Below are positions 47,661-59,155 of a stretch of 64,000 nucleotides of DNA, piece by piece. Each line of letters begins with the position of its first letter. Position 1 is the stretch's first letter. A program made the position numbers and the translations under genes. The notes beneath the pieces were generated by a model that had not been told where the DNA came from, did no database searches, and was given only the letters and a program-made list of their open reading frames with translations. Where the stretch lies: positions 2,492,501-2,556,500 of the forward strand of contig JAPEHQ010000002.1 in the NCBI GenBank assembly GCA_027405735.1. Reading direction: 5' to 3'. Source of the DNA: Mucor racemosus (Eukaryota; Mucoromycota; Mucoromycetes; Mucorales; Mucoraceae).

Positions 47661-48531
47661 TTGATGTTTATTTTAGAAAAAGTATAATAAAAGAGTTTGC
47701 TTGATAATCTTGTGTCATTTCTATCTCTAAATGAAGGAGTTCAAACCTACAACGAAAATCGCATTAAATTCAGGCGCGTTGGTAAATTGATCTACTTGAT
47801 TTAGCTACATGTAGGCTGTCAATAAACCAAATATATTGGGCTTAGCGCTTTGAATGTTTGTTAAAAGTTAGCTAAATGTTTTTGAAATGCTTTTTATATT
47901 AAGAATATTGCTGACATTCGCATTTTTCAAACCGATTATAACTAGGAATTACAAATAAAATTATTCAATATCAATATCTATCAAAGCATATCTTTATAGT
48001 AACATTTTTTCTATATTCATACTTTGACTTTTTGAGCAACCAAGTACTAGTTTAGAACTTCAAGTGTTATATCAAAAATTGTAAACGAATTTCATTGGTG
48101 CCTGAAAATCTAAAAGACCTAGAACGTCAATAAAGTCAATTGAGAAACTACCCAACAAAAAAGAATATCGTTATTTACTTTCTCTTTTTCGGTTGACATG
48201 AGAAGAATCATCGGCTCTTTCTTATGGTCATGTCTTTTTTTTTTTTTGCATATAATCAACATTTATATACAGTCCTTTTGATATGTGATAATTCATTGCT
48301 TGTTGTCTGGGACGGGATTCAAAAACCACAAATGATGGGAGTTATACAATACTCTGTGTAGCAACAATAATGAAGGGAGAATATAATTACCATAAAATTG
48401 CCTTTTTTTTTCTTCTCTTTTTTTTAATATACAATTCTATTTTTATATTGTTTTGCCTATTTCAATCTTTTAACTCTCTCTCTCTTTCTCTCACTTTATA
48501 AGATATATATATAGTTATTTAAAAAGTTGAA
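47661..48531. other. Intergenic, upstream of the EF-hand gene
   Basis: Contains CT-rich tracts at about 48473-48495 just upstream of the start, common in fungal promoters. No other gene. Confidence 0.4.
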
Positions 48532-49276
48532 ATGGGACAAACAAAGAGTAGAGAACGTCAAGAAAATAACATTTTATCGAAAAAAACGCACTGTAAGTCT
48601 ATTTTCTTATAATACCCCTGATAAACATGAAGTAATAACAATATGAGCAGTTACGAAAAAAGAGATTCATGATCTCCGACATAAGGTAGACGCAACTATT
48701 CATTCGAATAATGCTAATATAACACAACAAGTATTCAAAGAGGTTGGTCTTTTATATAAAGTTTTCAGCGATATGTCTAACATTTATTATTGCGCTTGAT
48801 ATTAGACTGTAAAGAAATACGTTCCGTCAGTTTCTTCAAACGACGATGCCTTTTTGGAACAGTTGTATTCAGCATTTGATGTGGATAATAACAAGGCTAT
48901 TGATTTCAGTGAATTTGTTGACGGCCTCAGTATATTTATGAAGGGAAACCCAGAAGAAAAATTAACATGTAATGTTGTAAATAAATGTGTGGGAAAATCA
49001 AAGCTTTATATTTATTCATTTCCATACATATATAGTGTCGTTCAAATTGTATGATGTGAATAAGGATGGTTATTTGACAAATACAGAACTTGAAAGAGTC
49101 ATGTTGAAATTGGTAAAATTACAAAACATCAAGAAATGTATATAATAACAATGCTAATTAATTTATCAGTCGGGTACCTTTTCAAAAGAAGATCGAACAA
49201 CCGAAATCAAGGAAATGATTGAACACATGTTTAAAGACTTTGATGTTGATAATGATGGACGATTGGTAAAATCACA

Positions 49277-49309
<33 letters not shown>

Positions 49310-49752
49310 AATCATTAACCAAAAAAACCTGCCAAACATTATAGTCATTTGAAGAATATAAATTATCTGCAATGAAAGAACCTTTAATTGTTGATTTCTT
49401 GGAACAATTCTTAGCTGAACATCATATATCCAATTTCCCTCGAGCACCATCTCGTGCAGCTTCTATTCGGTCTTATATTTCAAATACCAACGGCAACAGA
49501 TCACCATCTTCTTCATCTAAATTATCTGTAAGATTATCACAAGCCGAGTTGCTGGAATATAGTCATCATCAACAACAACATCGATTGAGCAATAATAGTA
49601 GTGTACCTGCAAGTCCTACAGAAAGAAGACCACTGAGTCGTCCAACTAGTATGACTAGTTTGGATGCTGCATTAAACACCATGGAAATAGGTGATGGTGC
49701 TGCTGCAAAGAAACAACCCACATTATCAAGTATAACAACTAGTATTAAATAA
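48532..49752 (+). CDS. EF-hand calcium sensor, probably N-myristoylated
   Basis: Six exons (48532-48592, 48648-48742, 48806-48968, 49036-49112, 49170-49265, 49345-49752) give 299 residues. The start MGQTKSRE fits an N-myristoylation signal (G2, S6). Three full EF-hand loops are visible: 77-88 (DVDNNKAIDFSE), 113-124 (DVNKDGYLTNTE) and 157-168 (DVDNDGRLSFEE). The spacing resembles calcineurin B and neuronal calcium sensors, where a fourth, degenerate hand comes first. About 130 residues follow the last hand and are Ser/Pro-rich; calcineurin B lacks such a tail. The partner is therefore uncertain. One intron (49266-49344) holds a run of over 30 A. The second exon uses the acceptor GAG at 48645-48647, chosen because the next AG leads to a stop. 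Confidence 0.8.
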
Positions 49753-49871
49753 CTAATAATAATAATAATAATATCGTAATAACACCAAATAATAAAAACT
49801 TAAATAATTATGTATTCCTTGAGTGAAAATACTAAAACTGTGATATCATTGATCACATTTGAATGTGTGTA

Positions 49872-49909
<38 letters not shown>

Positions 49910-51119
49910 AAGTATCATTTTTTTGATTATAGATGGGCTTGTATTTTGTTTTTCGTTTTTTTTTTTGGAAATAGCTTGTGTAAACAACATATGCAGGCTT
50001 TCAATTAGTGTGGCTAAAAAGTCTCAATTATGCTTTTGACAATAACCTGCTACCAACAAAATATTCGTAATTTTAAATACCCTCAAAATCTGGTTTTTCA
50101 AGATACAAGCCATTTTTGTTATTATTTTCGACATTTTGGATATAAAAAAATTAAATATGTAAGCTATAGCATCTGTTAAATACGATAGCTTTAAATTACA
50201 ACTTAATTATACCTTAATTTGGGGTATTAAAACTCTTTGAAAATGAAAACTATGATTAAAAATCTCAATTAGCGGACATTGAACTTGTCAATTTCAGAAT
50301 GATTCATTTTTCATCCAATTTTCAAAATCGCATCTTCTCGCGAATATTACGAATCATTTTATTATACAAACACTGCTTTAAGCTATAATGTTTTCTATGT
50401 AAAATAATGCGCTATTTTTAATGGTGCCATTAAAAATTAAATTTAGCAAATACTTACAGAGTAAATAGCAAGAAACCTTGTTTTATATTTTTAGGGGAAA
50501 AGTCAAAATTTTGAATAATCAAATCTCAAAATAATACTTGGATATAATAAAGCGCGTTTTTAGAATTATTTTGAGCTTAGGAACACTATAGTAGAAAATG
50601 TCATTTTTGATGTCAAAAATTGAATTTAGTCCAATTTTGGATCTCGACCCTTACAACCATAAGGGAAAGGTCAGTGAAAAATCGATTTCAACTTTTTGAT
50701 TTTTAAATGTCTAAAAAGTGGTTTATAATGTATTATCAGGTCGTAGAAGACGATTGCATTGTTTTTTAGGCTGAAAATCCGCTTATTTCCAGAGATATTG
50801 TAGATTTAATATCGAAACTTGCTACATCTGAGCATATTTATGGCATACAAAACGACCTGTAATCGTTGGATTTACGTATTTTACCGACGATAATGCAGCA
50901 TTTAATCATGTGGCTGATTTTACATGTTGTATTTTGCTTTATTCAAAAGGCTTACAACGACATTTACAGCAAATTTAGTACATATTAAATATTAAATAAT
51001 CAATTACTAATACATTTTCAAATAGAAAACATATGGCACTGATAATAATAATGGCCCACAATTCACATAAGGCTATTCGATATATATCAGTTAGCACACC
51101 TCATTATTCAATGATTATT
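49753..51119. other. Gene-less AT-rich stretch
   Basis: Starts with the EF-hand 3' UTR and an A-run (about 49880-49907). The rest is AT-rich without a long frame or a repeat shared in this window. Confidence 0.4.
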
Positions 51120-52282
51120 TCGTTAGTGTAACACATACATTTGCGTCAAGATCATGGCATGCACGGCCTCAGCCTACGATATTCTGGTATATTATTTAAT
51201 TATATTTATCATGGAGCATTCATTTCAATTGCTGAATCATATTCGGGAATGCTTAACTTGTGGAAGAAGCTGCAAGTTGCATGTGCTGGGATTTAGTATA
51301 ACTTGATATTGTGTGGTTTCTGTAAATTGTTGAATATGACAAGCCAATACATTTGGTGTAACTTGGGTTGAGCTCTTTTATCAAATGGAGTCAGTATCGT
51401 AAAAATTCATGCAAATTCACCACTTAGTCAACATCCTACACCTGCTGGAGCACATATATTTCAATTGAATAATACACTTTTGCCTCATGAGGGTGATGAT
51501 TGGAGATCATTTTGTAGCATAGATTTTTCAAAAACACCTACAAAGGATTACTGTATCATGATGAACGCTAAAACAAACGATACGTCATGTTGTAAATTTG
51601 CAGGTGATTTACCATTTGGTAATTCAACCGATACAATGGTTTCTTACTTTCAGAATATATCGCTAGGAAATATGGAAGCAATACAGGGAGGATACTTGAA
51701 TACATTACAAACATTAGCATCTTATGTTACAGTGCGATGCTGATTGTCTGGGTAACAATAACACATGTGTGATACCTGTTACACCATCAATGTATGGTCA
51801 AAGAGTTTGTATATTTGCAGAGAAAGAGAGTAAAGAATATATCACATCTATATACGAAGGATATTTAAAAGACGTATTGGACAGTGGCAAGTTGAATTTG
51901 ATTTTTGATTTTGTTTATTTGTTTATTTACTTGTATTTACATAGTTCAAGTGAGTAATTTACATCCAAAACACCGTTATTTGTCTACACTTTTATCATAC
52001 CAATTTAATCTGCTTACCAGGTACACAAAAGAGGAAAAATACATGTAACATTTCCGACTAAATATTTATACATACACAGTTACATTGCAACATTTTCACT
52101 TGCATTGGCATTGTTGAATAATGTACCTACATTCAATTTCGATAGTGCATCCATTTTATGAAAATTATTGAATGCAGAAAAAAAAAAATAAGGTGTTTAC
52201 AGCAACTACTAGAATAATGTCAGGATTGGGTTTATTTGTCATTATTTGTAGCATATTCATGTTCTTTATACAAACTTTATAA
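51120..52282 (+). pseudogene. Site-2 protease (S2P, M50 metalloprotease) pseudogene
   Basis: Pieces of an S2P-like protein occur in order but in broken frames. DHGMHGLS at about 51151 stands where the zinc motif HExxH belongs. HGAFISI (about 51218) and LQVACAGI (about 51269) match PGAFVDL and LRIFCAGIWHN of the family. A Cys-rich part follows (51465-51743, then a frameshift into 51724-51957). SLALALLNNVPTFNFD (about 52097) stands for the usual LLN.VP..xxDG, and a final hydrophobic segment ends in a stop at 52280-52282. Active S2P cuts membrane-bound transcription factors such as SREBP in the Golgi. Here the zinc site is degraded and stops and frameshifts are present, so it is not functional. 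Confidence 0.6.
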
Positions 52283-52444
52283 TAAACGACATATACCCCC
52301 CCCCTCCTCCTCCTCTTTCTCCCTACTTTTACGCATGTTTACAGTTTAATTAAAGTCACATCAAAAGGTCAATCAACTCCTTTAAAATGGGTTCTAAATG
52401 CATTGAATATTGGTTTCTTTCCCTTTTACTTTACAAAACAAAAA

Positions 52445-53147
52445 ATGAATATATTTAGACTTGTAGCAGATGTTATGCATTTAGCATCTATTTTTATTTT
52501 ATTATTAAAAATAAGAAAGACAAAATCCTGCATTGGTAAGTGTGTTGTGTGTTTTGTAAATTGAAAAAAAAAAAAAGCTGACACTGCTCTATAAAGGCAT
52601 ATCGTTCAAAACTCAATTGCTATATTCAATTGTTTTCTTGACACGTTATTTGGATTTGGTTGTAAAGAGTGTATCAATCTACAATACAGTGATGAAAATA
52701 TTTTTCATCGCGTCGTCCCTTTACATTTTGTACCTGATGCGTTTCAAATACAATGCTACATATGATGCCGGATTAGATACTTTTAGAATTGAATATTTAC
52801 TTGTTGGTGCAGCCATACTTGGTTTATTATCTACTTATGTATATACAGTAACTGAGGTGCTTTGGAGCTTTTCGATCTGGCTGGAATCTGTTGCTATTCT
52901 ACCACAATTATTCATGTTACAAAGAACCGGAGAGGCGGAAACAATTACAACACATTATTTATTTGCTTTAGGTGCTTATAGAGGACTTTATTTGTTGAAT
53001 TGGGTTTATAGATATATTGATGAAGGACATATGGATTGGATTGCTTGGGTTGCAGGATTTATCCAAACAGCGTTGTATAGTGATTTCTTTTACATTTATT
53101 ATATGAAGGTTATCAAGGAAGGCCAAAAATTCGAATTACCAAAGTAA
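52445..53147 (+). CDS. ERD2: ER lumen protein-retaining receptor (KDEL/HDEL receptor)
   Basis: Two exons (52445-52535 and 52597-53147) give 213 residues, the usual size. The N terminus MNIFRLVADVMHLASI and the segment SFKTQLLY...TRYLDL are hallmark sequences. The middle and C-terminal parts have the family's WLESVAILPQLFMLQR, HYLFALGAYR and DFFYIYY segments. The protein has seven hydrophobic segments. It captures escaped ER residents bearing an HDEL-type tail in the Golgi and returns them by COPI vesicles. A decayed S2P pseudogene ends about 160 bp upstream, and the PKA regulatory subunit starts 146 bp downstream on the same strand. Confidence 0.96.
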
Positions 53148-53293
53148 GTGTATTTGATTGGAAATGTCTTACTCGTGTTTCTCATTCTCTGTTGCATGAT
53201 TAGAATGGTTTAAGAAGATAATAATAAATTGTCCGAGTAAATATCTTGTTTTTTTTTCTTTATCCATCTACCATTTTTGTTTTTCAAATAAAA

Positions 53294-54552
53294 ATGCCTG
53301 ACAATGTACATCCATTTTCTACAAAACCTGCATTGTCGCAGGAGTATCAGAATTTAATTCATGATTTGAATCAAGAAATTAATTTAAAGAATCCAGAAGA
53401 CACACTTCAATTTTGCTTTGATTTTTTTTTACAGAAATTGCTCGAAGAAAGATCTCAAAATAGAACACATCAAAATATATCGAATGATGTAGTTGGTGTT
53501 GGTGGTATAGGTCCTTATTCAAATGTACAAGAAACAAGTCAAATTCCTCCTCACCCTACTATTCATGAAGATGATGAAGATGAAGATATGGTTTCTGATA
53601 ATTTACCCAATTTCCAGAAAAATACAAGCTTTAGAAATCGTCGAGTTTCTGTCAGTGCAGAATCTTTGCAACCATCTCATAAATTGCAAAAAAAGAGAAT
53701 CCCAAAATCGCAAGAAGAGATGGATATGATTTCTAAATCTTTACAATGCCATTTCTTATACAAGACATTAGAAGAAGATCAACTACAGGATGTCATTGAT
53801 TGTATGGAAGAAAAAAAGTTTCATCAAGGTGATATTGTTATTGAACAAGGAGCAGTCGGCGACTTTTTCTATATTGTATCCAGCGGAACATTGGATTGCT
53901 TTATAGACAACGAATTAGTTACAAAGTATGAACGAGAGGGTAATTTTGGTGAATTGGCGTTAATGTATAATGCGCCTCGTGCTGCTACAATTAAAGCAAC
54001 TTCTGATGTTGTACTCTGGGCTTTGGATCGTGTATCGTTTCGCTCTATTTTAATGGATCATAATGCAAAGAAACGTACAATGCACGAAGAATTTTTGAGA
54101 GGTGTACCCTTGTTTCAATCTTTGGAATTGGCTGAAATACATAAAATTGCAGATGCTTTGGAGCCTGTCAGTTTCTATGATAATCAAGTCGTATTAAATC
54201 AGGGTGATGTAGGCGAGAATTTCTTTTTGATTGAACGTGGGAATGCTCTTTTTTATAAAACAGATGCTTCAGGCCAAGCTCAATTAGTAAATGAATTGAA
54301 ACAAGGAGATTACTTTGGAGGTAAAATTAACAGATAAGTTTTATCATGCTTTATCTTGTATTAATAATATGTTATATAGAACTTGCCTTGTTGACAGACA
54401 AGCCAAGAGCTGCTACTGTTGTTGCAAAAGGAGAATTGAAATGTGTTACGTTAGGAAAATCAGCGTTCATTCGTTTATTAGGTCCTGTCATGGACATTTT
54501 AAAACGTAATTCAGCAAATTACCATGCTATACTTCAAGAAGCAAGGTCTTAA
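53294..54552 (+). CDS. cAMP-dependent protein kinase regulatory subunit
   Basis: Two exons (53294-54320 and 54380-54552) give 399 residues. I chose M at 53294 (MPDNVHPFS) rather than the in-frame ATG at 53246, because the extra 16 residues are hydrophobic and unlike the family. The N-terminal dimerisation segment lies at about 15-60. The inhibitor site RRVSV is at about 116-120; its Ser makes it a type II-like, autophosphorylatable site. Two cAMP-binding domains follow, each with a phosphate-binding cassette: [15 protein letters not shown] (about 218-232) and [15 protein letters not shown] (across the intron). It holds the catalytic subunit inactive until cAMP binds. It ends 55 bp from the convergent NSRP1-like gene. 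Confidence 0.95.
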
Positions 54553-54607
54553 TATAATAATTACAATAATAATAATAATAGTAATAATATTAAAAATAAA
54601 AACAACT

Positions 54608-55726
54608 TTATTTCTCTGCTAATTTCTGTTTCTTTCTTGCTAAATAACGATCCCTCGCACTCATAGCAACATCTTCTGTTGTACGTTTTGCAGCAGCTTT
54701 TTCTTCAAATTCCTTTTTCTTTCTTTCCTCTTCTGCCTTTTCCTTTTGTTTAGCTTCCATCATTTGTTTCTCGACTTCCTTGCTTAGACGTTCGCGTTCA
54801 TCGCTGCTCTTGCCTTGCTTTCTTCTTGATTCATATTCTTCTACCTTCTTTCGCTTATATTCTTCATACTCATTCATGCGTTCCTTGATACGATCATCTG
54901 AGGAAGCCAATGAACCCAATGTACCAAATTTTGGTTTAACATTTAAACCAGCACCCAACAATTGTCTTTTGTCCACAATTTCATTATTATCATTAACCAT
55001 GACATCTTTGCCTTCTTTACTTGCTTTTGCAGCAAGTTTTAAATCATCATCTACTACCGTTGATTTGGATTCTGATTTTCTATTCTTGCTTTTATCTGCT
55101 ACAGCCTTCATTAAGGCTTGATGTTCTGCTTCTTTCCTCTCCAAAACTTGTTTATAAAATTGATCCATGCCTCTTGTTTTATCTGCTAATGATTCACGCT
55201 CTTTTTCTTCTCTTTCAATACGTTCTAATTCTTCTTTTTGCTTTTTAAATGCTTCTGTAACATAAACATCTTTATCGGCAAATTCATCTCCTTCGGCTTC
55301 TCTTTCTCTTGCTACTTTCTTTTCTTCTGCAAGCACACGATCTCTCTTTCTGATTTCTGCCATCTCTAATAATCCAGTGATATATTTCGCCTTTTTTGAA
55401 GAAGGTTTTACGGCTTCCTTTTTCTTGTTTTCAGCATCTTTAAGATCATCATAAACTGCGTCGTAATCAAAAATATTGGGATCTTCTTCTAATGCTTTAG
55501 CTTGTTCTTCAGCAATCTTTTTAGTCATTGTATTATAACTCGAAAGTTGTTTATTTACTTGAGCTTTTGCTTTTTGATTCTTTTTACTGTGATTTTGTTC
55601 CTCCTCCTCTTCTTCGTCTAATTCATCATCACTGGCATCACCAAATGCATTTGCGCGACGAAGCATTGGGTTAGCACCAGATGTTTTCTTTTTTTGAAGG
55701 TTTAAGCCAAATTTCATTTTTTGCAT
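54608..55726 (-). CDS. Nuclear speckle splicing regulatory protein 1-like (DUF2040)
   Basis: Single exon, 372 residues, highly charged. The family order is visible: an N-terminal FGLNLQKKK, an acidic DDELDEEEEEE stretch, NIFDYDAVYDDL (about 85), then KYITGLLEMAEIRKRDR with long Glu/Arg/Lys coiled coil and VYVTEAFKKQKEELE, and FYKQVLERKE. Animal NSRP1 affects alternative splicing and associates with nuclear speckles. In this fungus only the homology is seen, not the role. A second start at M4 is possible (MKFGLN). It is convergent with PKA-R and divergent from the S29 gene. Confidence 0.85.
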   Translation of the reverse strand: MQKMKFGLNLQKKKTSGANPMLRRANAFGDASDDELDEEEEEEQNHSKKNQKAKAQVNKQLSSYNTMTKKIAEEQAKALEEDPNIFDYDAVYDDLKDAENKKKEAVKPSSKKAKYITGLLEMAEIRKRDRVLAEEKKVAREREAEGDEFADKDVYVTEAFKKQKEELERIEREEKERESLADKTRGMDQFYKQVLERKEAEHQALMKAVADKSKNRKSESKSTVVDDDLKLAAKASKEGKDVMVNDNNEIVDKRQLLGAGLNVKPKFGTLGSLASSDDRIKERMNEYEEYKRKKVEEYESRRKQGKSSDERERLSKEVEKQMMEAKQKEKAEEERKKKEFEEKAAAKRTTEDVAMSARDRYLARKKQKLAEK

Positions 55727-55994
55727 TGTGAATTATAATATCAAAGAAAGATTTGTTTCGTTGTTGGGTTCAGAGACTTTCTTTTTAGTCTGTATGAAAA
55801 CTACGGGATTTCTCCTCCTTCTCCTTCTCCTTCCCCTCCCCGACAGAAATCCGGGCAAGCCAAAATATGAAAAAATTTTCTAATTGTTGTTGTTTTTCTT
55901 CTTTTTAGTCCCTTAACAAAACATTTGAAGCTTTTTTTCTTTCTTGCAGCAAGAAGAAAAAAAAAAGAAAATCGACGTTATATTATAAAGTAAA
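55727..55994. promoter_or_regulatory. Bidirectional promoter region, NSRP1-like and S29 genes
   Basis: The 268 bp between divergent starts holds a long pyrimidine tract (CTCCTCCTTCTCCTTCTCC at about 55816) and A/T runs next to the S29 start. Pyrimidine-rich tracts are common upstream of fungal ribosomal protein genes. No specific factor site was identified. Confidence 0.45.
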
Positions 55995-56305
55995 ATGGCC
56001 CACGCTAATGTTTGGAATTCTCACCCCAAGAGCTTCGGTAAAGGCTCTCGTCAATGGTAAGTTTTTTTTTTTTTTCAAATATTTTTGACAGGGCTAGTCA
56101 AAACTAATCACAACTATAGTCGTGTCTGCGCTCATCGTGCTGGTTTGATCCGCAAGTACAATTTGAATGTCTGTCGTCAATGTTTCCGTGAATATGCCAG
56201 TGACATTGGTTTCAACAAGGTATAAATTTTTTATCAAATGTTTTGCTTGACATGTATATTAATAACCCATTAAAAAAAAAAAAAAAAAAAAAATAGTACC
56301 GTTAA
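55995..56305 (+). CDS. RPS29: 40S ribosomal protein S29 (uS14)
   Basis: Three exons (55995-56056, 56120-56219, 56297-56305) encode 56 residues, the normal fungal length. Zinc ligands are C21, C24, C39 and C42. It shares MAH.NVW, SHP, GKGSRQCRVC and GLIRKY with yeast Rps29. The last exon is only nine bases, TACCGTTAA, encoding Tyr-Arg-stop and giving the C terminus GFNKYR where yeast has GFNKFR. Reading through the second donor would stop at once after Val and miss this conserved end. The protein binds the 18S rRNA head near the decoding site. The second intron ends in a long A-run before TAG. Confidence 0.93.
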
Positions 56306-58101
56306 ATTTCACTCTTAAAAAGACCATTTTGTCTATAATATTACAATAAAGTTTTCTTTTTTGGAACAAAAAAATTATCGAGAAAGATCTATATATTCTT
56401 GCGTTACCTGGTTTAAATTGGTATTTGTTACATTACTATTCCTGTCAAGATTAAATTGAGCTAGTTACTATTATTTTTTGAGCCGTTGTTACTGTTGAAA
56501 TTGAATATAAACCAAAATTGAATCATATATAGCTTTTTAGAACAGTTATAGAAACAAATATAAATAGAGAAATGATGCGACGGATAGAGTACAGATCATA
56601 GAACATTAATTTATCCCTAAAATGTGATATAATTGTGTTGGTAGATAAAGAAAATAGTAGGTGTTAAATAGACATTTGGCGACAGTTGTCCTGAGGCACT
56701 GTCAGCACTATCAATGCCACTAGTAAAACTTGAAAAGAAATATTGATTTTCTTTTGCCAGTCAATCCTGGTAAAAGTATGCCTTTCAATTTGATGTGATG
56801 ATCTTTCCGAGGATAAGCTTTTAGGTGAGCTTACGGAAAAAAGACAATTGATAAATGTGTTGTGTTATTAAAAGGTTGAAGATGTGTTTGCCTATGTGTA
56901 TATTGCCGACTTTCTTTACTCCAAACATGTAGCCACGGTTAGCGATCTCATTCTTTAGATATATCCAAGAATAATCAAACTTACCAACCCAGTCCATTCC
57001 AAGAGTATGGACATTTCCAGCGTCATTTTTTAGAAATGGATAGCTCAAGAAATTTGGTTAGAATAGCCTTGTTGAATCAAACGTTGTTCCTGAGTGTACT
57101 TCTTCCGCTTCTACTCATTTGTAGAAAGCTCAATATTTCTTGTTGACATAAGAAAATCACTTGCTTCCTGAAAATATTTTATACCTCACAAAAGACTCAA
57201 AAATACTGCTTTGTTGCTATATAATCGTCTATTTTATTTGCTTGAGGAGAAGAAGAAGCTAGACAGACTCTCTAAAGCACTCAATAACCTTTATGCGAAG
57301 CGTTGAGTTTTATGATTTACCGACGCCCGCGCCACTATTACCTCAGCAATGCAATAAATGATTCATAAATTACCTGTACTCAACCATGAGGCAAAGTTTC
57401 AACGACCCAGCTTTTTTTTTATTTATCTATCCTTTTTGGAAATCACGATAAAAGATGTGTATGCCTGCTTAATATAGCACATGCTAAACTTTGGCTATTA
57501 ATCTCTCGAGTAGTGACAACCCTACTTATTTGTGAGAAGCATTGATTCCAATAAACCCAATTCTAGTAATCTTTAGCGTAGTTTTTGGCGTATTTGGGTA
57601 AGCACATTAGCCCCTGGAATTGAAGCGAAAAGGAGCAGAAACATCAAGATTAACCTACGAAGATATTTGTTAAATTACTGTACTACTTGAATTCTTGTTT
57701 ATACTAAAAGATGCAATACATTTAATTCATAATGTCCTACACAATTTATGATATGGAATTGGGTAAGTCATTTATAATTTGGATCCTTTCAAATCCATAA
57801 GGGTTTTTGCGACATTTAACTAGACGTTGTTAATGACTACCTTGCAGTCCATCCTTTTGAATAAAATTATACCGACATCTATTTTTGAAAAAGAAGGACA
57901 CTCTTTTCTTTGAATTGTGCAACACTGATTTTTCAAAAAGTGCGACCTTCATAATAGCAAAAGGTGCACAAGTTTCTTTATTTCTCTTTCTCTTCTTCTT
58001 TTTTTTTTTTTTTTTTTTTATTGTTTTTTGCTAGGACAATCAAGTCCCTTCTTCCTCCTTCCTTTCCTTTACCTTCATTGTAGTTTCATAAATTAAATAA
58101 A
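56306..58101. other. Intergenic with a possible coding relic
   Basis: A minus-strand frame at 56821-57048 (75 codons; GNVHTLGMDWVGKFDYSW is protein-like) may be part of a decayed gene. Upstream on the same strand is a degraded, Lys/Gln-rich stretch (RKKYTQEQRLIQQGY, about 57067-57111). I do not recognise the family. The T-run at 57999-58019 and pyrimidine-rich sequence to 58080 probably belong to the Sho1 promoter. Confidence 0.35.
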
Positions 58102-58599
58102 ATGCAATTGAATACAACACATATCACAAAAAACCCAATTGTTCTAGTCTCGGTCCTCATGTCAGTGGTAAAATAAATTTTTCAGGCACAGATATGCACA
58201 CAAGTCTAAAAAAAAAAAACATTTAGGTAGGCTGGCTTATCACTTTTATTGGCGCTTGTATCATAGGCAGAGCTGGTTTACTCTGGTGGATCGTTATCTA
58301 TGAATTGCTTTTACTTGGTGGCATTTTTTTCAGTATTTTCAGACATGTTTTCCATCATTATCAAGTCGTGGTAAATCTAGAAAAATCATCAAGAAAATCT
58401 CTGATTTTTAAACACATTTATAGTTTTTAGTATTTTTAGGTATCAGTATCTCAATGTTAACAGGTACTATTGACGGATTGATGGGTTATTCTTCAGGTGG
58501 AAATCAAGCAGCAGGTGCAGGTGCCGTTATCTTGATTGTTATGCAGGTAAAAAAAAAAAGCTACAGAACTATTTAATTTTATTCATAAATCTAAATGAC

Positions 58600-58630
<31 letters not shown>

Positions 58631-59155
58631 TTCTGGGTCATTTTATTTGGCAGCACAGAAGAATCTTTGGTGTATCAATTCATTTACTCGGGATTTGTTT
58701 CTCCTGTATCACAAAATGTTGTAAATATTGGAATGCATGGTAGTAATGGTAGTCCTAAAGACAGAGAAAGCAAAATAGCTTTATCTTCACCAGAAGCAAT
58801 AAGTTATCATACTCATCAACAACAACCTTCAATTGCAAGTGTCCATCAACCTCACCATCAACAATCTCCTGTTTTAAATCCTCCTGTTCCAACTCCTGGT
58901 ATGGCACAACAACAACAACATATTTTAACCGCAATTGCTCTTCATCCTTGTAAGTTTAATATGCATATATGAATTATAATTTATTGATGCAAACCCCCCC
59001 CCCCTTTTATAGATACTGCAAATCCTGATGATCCAAATGAACTTAGTTTTGGAAAAGAAGAAGTTTTGGAGATCTTGAATAAAAGCGGCAATTGGTGGCA
59101 AGCAAAGAAACAAGATGGTACCGTTGGTATTGTACCTAGTAATTATGTATGTTGA
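58102..59155 (+). CDS. SHO1: Sho1-type osmosensor, four transmembrane segments and SH3 domain
   Basis: Five exons (58102-58167, 58227-58370, 58424-58546, 58628-58949, 59013-59155) give 265 residues. Four hydrophobic segments fill residues about 12-135, including [21 protein letters not shown] and [12 protein letters not shown], ending at [10 protein letters not shown] Gln/His/Pro-rich linker follows. The SH3 domain ([19 protein letters not shown]... [19 protein letters not shown]) ends at the C terminus. In ascomycetes Sho1 sits in the plasma membrane and its SH3 binds the MAPKK Pbs2 in the HOG pathway. The SH3 is split by the last intron. Intron 4 ends in an A-run instead of a pyrimidine tract, so its exact acceptor (58627) rests on the conserved FFW. 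Confidence 0.93.

Noticed and set aside
53246..53293. Upstream in-frame ATG for the PKA regulatory subunit
   Set aside because: It adds a hydrophobic 16-residue stretch unlike the family; the ATG at 53294 fits the usual N terminus.
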